64,000 nt of DNA, taken from assembly GCF_036057275.1 (NCBI RefSeq), contig NZ_CP107945.1:5332001-5396000 (forward strand), read 5' to 3'. This DNA comes from Streptomyces sp. NBC_00390. GTDB taxonomy: Bacteria; Actinomycetota; Actinomycetes; Streptomycetales; Streptomycetaceae. Position 1 is the first letter of the stretch. Every line of letters begins with the position of its first letter. The position numbers and the translations under genes are program-made. Shown here piece after piece: positions 60,919 through 64,000 of this stretch. Below the pieces are notes generated by a model. It was not told the DNA's origin, ran no database searches, and worked only from the letters and a program-made list of their open reading frames with translations.

Positions 60919-62334
60919 CTACCCCGCCGCCCCCGGCAACCGGGGCACCGGCACCTCCGCAGCACCCGACTCGTACAGGGCGTGCGCCGCCCTCAGCACC
61001 AGTCCGTCCGCATGCCGCGGCCCGATCAGCTGCACCCCGACCGGCAGCCCCTCCTCGTCCACACCGCACGGCACCGTCGCCGCCGGCTGCTGCGTCAGGT
61101 TGAACGGGTACGTGAACGGGGTCCACCCCGTCCAGCGACCCAGGCCCGAGCCCTCGGGCACCTCCACCCCGGCCGAGAACGCCGTGATCGGCAGCGTAGG
61201 GGTGACCAGCAGGTCGTACGACGTGTGGAAGCGGCCCAGCCGCCGCCCCAGGTCCATCCGCGCGTCCACCGCCGCCAGATACTCCAGCGCACTGTGCCGC
61301 GCCCCCTCCTCGCAGATCTCGCGCAGCCCCGGGTCCAGCAGCTCGCGCTGCTCCGCGCGCAGATGCTGCACCAGCCGCGCCGCGCCGCTGAACCACAGTG
61401 TGTGGAACGCCTCCACCGGGTCGGCGAGATCGGGGTCGGACTCCTCGATGTGCGCGCCGAGCCCGGCCAGCGCCGTCACCGCCCCCCGGACCGCGGCCGC
61501 GACCGACGGGCGCACCGCGACCTGGCCGCCGAAGGACGCCGAGTAGCCGATCCGCAGCCCCTTCACGCCCTCGTCGAGGCCCTCGAGCACGCTGCGCGCC
61601 GCTCCCAGATGCGACCAGTCCCGCCAGTCCTCACCGCTCATCACGTCCAGCATCAGTGCCGCGTCCGCCGCGTCCCGGGTCATCGGCCCCACATGGGAGA
61701 GCGTCCCGAACGGGCTGGAGGGGTACATCGGCACCCGCCCGTACGTCGGCTTCATCCCGAAGATCCCGCAGAACGAGGCCGGAATGCGCACCGAGCCGCC
61801 GCCGTCCGTGCCGATCGACACGGCCCCGGCCCCCAGCGCCACGGCCGCCGCGCTGCCGCCGCTCGATCCGCCCGCCGTGCGGGACAGGTCGTAGGGGTTG
61901 CGGGTCACCCCGTGCAGCGGTGAGTCGGTGACCCCCTTCCATCCGAACTCGGGTGTCGTCGTGCGGCCCACGAACACCGCGCCGTGCGCCCTCAGCCGGG
62001 CCACCGACGGAGCGTCCTCGTCCCAGGCGCCGTCAGCGCTGACGGTCCGGGAGCCGCGCAGGGTCGGGGTGCCGCGCTGCAGCAGGATGTCCTTCACGGT
62101 CAGCGGCACCCCGTCCAGCAGCCCCAGCGTCTCCCTGCGGTGCCACCGGCGCGCCGACGCCTCCGCCTCTGCCAGCGCCCCCTCGGGGTCGATCCGGACG
62201 AAGGCGTTCACCAGGGGCTGCACCACCTCCGCCCGCTCCAGCGCCGCTCGCGTCGCGTCGACGGGGGAGAAGTCGCCCTGGGCGTAGCCGGCCAGCAGTT
62301 GGCGTGCGGTGAGATCAGTCAGCGGACTTGTCAT
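60919..62334 (-). CDS. Amidase (amidase signature family)
   Basis: This 471-aa protein starts at ATG 62334 (MTSPLTDLTA). The Ser-cisSer-Lys triad region is clear: GVPLTVKDILLQ with the Lys, then GGSSGGSAAAVALGAGAVSI and GTDGGGSVRIPASFCG with both serines. It hydrolyses an amide bond of an unknown substrate. Its start overlaps the 3' end of the dehydrogenase gene by 20 bp on the same strand, so the two are co-transcribed. Confidence 0.92.
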   Translation of the reverse strand: MTSPLTDLTARQLLAGYAQGDFSPVDATRAALERAEVVQPLVNAFVRIDPEGALAEAEASARRWHRRETLGLLDGVPLTVKDILLQRGTPTLRGSRTVSADGAWDEDAPSVARLRAHGAVFVGRTTTPEFGWKGVTDSPLHGVTRNPYDLSRTAGGSSGGSAAAVALGAGAVSIGTDGGGSVRIPASFCGIFGMKPTYGRVPMYPSSPFGTLSHVGPMTRDAADAALMLDVMSGEDWRDWSHLGAARSVLEGLDEGVKGLRIGYSASFGGQVAVRPSVAAAVRGAVTALAGLGAHIEESDPDLADPVEAFHTLWFSGAARLVQHLRAEQRELLDPGLREICEEGARHSALEYLAAVDARMDLGRRLGRFHTSYDLLVTPTLPITAFSAGVEVPEGSGLGRWTGWTPFTYPFNLTQQPAATVPCGVDEEGLPVGVQLIGPRHADGLVLRAAHALYESGAAEVPVPRLPGAAG

Positions 62335-63277
62335 GCATGGGGACGTACCCACGTTTCTTGTCGACCACGTTCGGGAGCTGCTTTCCGGCCAGCCACAGCT
62401 CGAACAGCTCGACGAACTGCTCGCCGAGCCGGTCGCGCCAGCCGACCGTGTCGCCGCTCATGTGCGGCGAGACGATCAGTCCCGGTACGTCCCACAGCGG
62501 GCTGTCGGGCGTGAGCGGCTCTTGGTCGAAGACGTCGAGCGCCGCTCCCGCCAGCCACCGGTTCCTGAGCGCCGCGACCAGCGCCTCCTCGACGACCAAC
62601 GGGCCGCGCCCCACGTTGATGAACCGGGCCGAGGGCTGCAGAAGACCGAAGCGCCGCGCGTCGAACATGGCGCGGGTGTCGTCGGTGAGCGGCGCCGCGC
62701 ACACCACCCAGTCGGCGCGGATCAGCAGCCGGTCGAGATCGGCCACGCCGTGGACGCCGGGACGGGGGGTGCGGCCCACGACCGCGGTCCGTACGCCCAG
62801 TGCATCGAGCGTGCGGGCCACGGCACGCCCGATGGGGCCCGCGCCGACGACCGTCGCCCGGGTCCCGGCCACCGGCAGACCCTCGCGGTGGCGCCAGCGC
62901 CGCTGCCGTTGCAGCTCCAGCGTGCCGGGCAGATCCTTGGCCATGGCGAGCACCAGCGCGGCCACGTACTCGGCGATCGGCTGGTCGAAGATGCCGCGGG
63001 CGTTGGTCACCAGGGTGTCGGACTCCACCAGCTCGGGGCAGAGCAGCCGGTCCACTCCCGCACTCGGGGTGTGCACCCAGCGCGGCCGGGGACCCTCACC
63101 GGGCCAGGCGCGCCGGAGCGCGTCGGAGGTGAAGTCCCACATCAACAGGGCGTCCGCGTACGGCAGTCGGGCCGCGAGCGAGTCCTCGTCGGTGTACTCG
63201 ACACGCGCCCGTCCGGTCAGCCGGCCCAGTCGGGGCGGGGGATCCGCGGCCAGGACGAGAAGGGTGGGTTCGGACAT
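62315..63277 (-). CDS. D-2-hydroxyacid dehydrogenase
   Basis: This 320-aa protein starts at ATG 63277 (MSEPTLLVLA). NAD-binding motif VVGAGPIGRAVART; catalytic Arg region FINVGRGPLVV, Glu region AALDVFDQEPL and His in SPHMSGDT are all present. It reduces a 2-keto acid or oxidises a D-2-hydroxy acid. It is the first gene of the amidase operon and is divergent from the racemase-like gene. Confidence 0.9.
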   Translation of the reverse strand: MSEPTLLVLAADPPPRLGRLTGRARVEYTDEDSLAARLPYADALLMWDFTSDALRRAWPGEGPRPRWVHTPSAGVDRLLCPELVESDTLVTNARGIFDQPIAEYVAALVLAMAKDLPGTLELQRQRRWRHREGLPVAGTRATVVGAGPIGRAVARTLDALGVRTAVVGRTPRPGVHGVADLDRLLIRADWVVCAAPLTDDTRAMFDARRFGLLQPSARFINVGRGPLVVEEALVAALRNRWLAGAALDVFDQEPLTPDSPLWDVPGLIVSPHMSGDTVGWRDRLGEQFVELFELWLAGKQLPNVVDKKRGYVPMHDKSAD

Positions 63278-63408
63278 CAGGCGGGACCCGTTTCGTAGGG
63301 GGCACCTCCCGAGGCCGGCAGGGCTACGGGGGGAGTCTGACATGTACGGATTGACCCACGCTCGCACCCGCACCTACCGTCGTCAACAAGACGCCAAGGG
63401 GGCCTGCG

Positions 63409-64000
63409 ATGGATGTCTCCTTTCTCGGCGGACCACAGCCGCAGCACGGTGTCGGCGTGGTCGCCCCGTTCGATTTCGCGCTGGACCGGGAGCTGTGGCG
63501 GTGGGTGCCCGACGCGGTGTCCCTGCGCCTGACCCGTACCCCGTACGTCCCGGTCGGGGTCTCGCTCGATCTGGCCCGGATGGTCAGCGAGCACGAGACG
63601 CTGCGTGAGGCGGTGCGGGCGCTCAGTGCGTCCGAGCCCGAGGTCGTCGCGTATGCGTGTACCTCGGGCAGTTTTGTGGGCGGCCTCGCCGGGGAACGCG
63701 CGATGTGCGAGGTGATGAGCTCGGAAGGGGAGGTGCCCTCGCTGACCACCTCCGGCGCTCTGCTCGACGCACTCGACGAGCTCGGCGCCGGCCGTATCGC
63801 CCTGGTCACGCCCTATACGGAGTCGGTCACCCGGTCACTGGAGGACTATCTGGGAGAAGCTGGGGTCACGGTCACGGGCCGCGCCTTCCTGGGGCTGACC
63901 CGGCACATCTGGAAGGTGCCGTACCGGTCGGTGGTGGACATGGCGCGCCAGGCGGTCGTCGGAGCGGCGGACGCCCTGTTCATCAGCTGCACCAATCTGC
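63409..64000 (+). CDS. Maleate isomerase / Asp-Glu racemase-like protein (EutA-like), cut by window end
   Basis: The frame from ATG 63409 (MDVSFLGGPQPQHGVGVV) is open to the last base. Its N-terminal half shows the two-Cys active-site pattern of this family: VVAYACTSGSFVGG and, at the end of the window, ALFISCTNL. Relatives include maleate cis-trans isomerase, arylmalonate decarboxylase and EutA of ectoine utilisation. The nearby ehu genes make the EutA-like reading attractive, but this is inference. The 3' end is missing. Confidence 0.75.
   Translation, partial: MDVSFLGGPQPQHGVGVVAPFDFALDRELWRWVPDAVSLRLTRTPYVPVGVSLDLARMVSEHETLREAVRALSASEPEVVAYACTSGSFVGGLAGERAMCEVMSSEGEVPSLTTSGALLDALDELGAGRIALVTPYTESVTRSLEDYLGEAGVTVTGRAFLGLTRHIWKVPYRSVVDMARQAVVGAADALFISCTNL

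Overview
The window is high-GC, gene-dense actinobacterial chromosome and almost certainly comes from a Streptomyces. The evidence is GTG/TTG starts, many 4-bp ATGA/GTGA gene overlaps, a cslA-glxA-cslZ cluster next to a chitin-active AA10 oxygenase gene, class E and F sortases with an LAxTG substrate, a large LAL regulator beside a terpene synthase, and XRE plus DUF6879 regulators. No rRNA, CRISPR array, IS element or integrase was seen.

Layout, left to right. 0-6.7 kb: an ABC-2 exporter (two permeases plus ATPase), a DUF1707 protein, an SGNH hydrolase, a DUF445 membrane protein and a small secreted protein. A 17-bp tandem repeat array fills one intergenic gap here. 6.7-11.3 kb: a sesquiterpene-synthase-like gene divergent from a 974-aa LAL regulator. 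11.3-15.2 kb: a decay zone. It holds a TetR tail, an SMI1/KNR4 tail, an APH-fold gene with one in-frame stop, an AKR-like fragment and a NUDIX gene with an apparent 1-base deletion, around an intact GNAT and a coupled pair of tiny CxxC proteins. 15.3-25.7 kb: a defence-like island with a PLD-nuclease/SF2-helicase/DUF3427 protein, an XRE/DUF6879 pair divergent from two small Cys proteins, and a Z1-ATPase plus GHKL-ATPase pair with no methylase or Vsr partner. 25.9-28 kb: HEAT-like, NUDIX and SEC-C genes.

28-43.8 kb: class E sortase, orphan sugar-binding lipoprotein, DUF6412/YidC pair, FAH-family hydrolase, a UPF0303/Gfo-Idh-MocA operon divergent from a ROK regulator, an LAxTG cell-wall protein, a chimeric GntR gene, HAD phosphatase, TetR divergent from an APC permease/amidohydrolase operon, and a class F sortase pair in which the expected catalytic His reads Arg. 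44-56 kb: cslZ, then glxA-cslA (cell-surface beta-glucan at hyphal tips), tRNA-Lys(CTT), an NlpC/P60-like secreted protein, an SPFH protein, an LPMO with DasR-like sites upstream, a two-component system, a secreted phospholipase A2 and a second tRNA-Lys(CTT).

56-64 kb: IclR regulator, ehuABCD-like ABC importer, divergent DUF3830 gene, amidase, D-2-hydroxyacid dehydrogenase and a maleate isomerase/EutA-like gene cut by the window end. Together these look like uptake and catabolism of a small amino-acid-like solute, with ectoine/hydroxyectoine the best guess.

The points most worth following up are the Z1-GHKL pair and its setting, the PLD-helicase-DUF3427 protein, the decay zone beside them, the GntR chimera and the sortase His-to-Arg change. 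All family assignments rest on motif reading and family knowledge; no database search was run.
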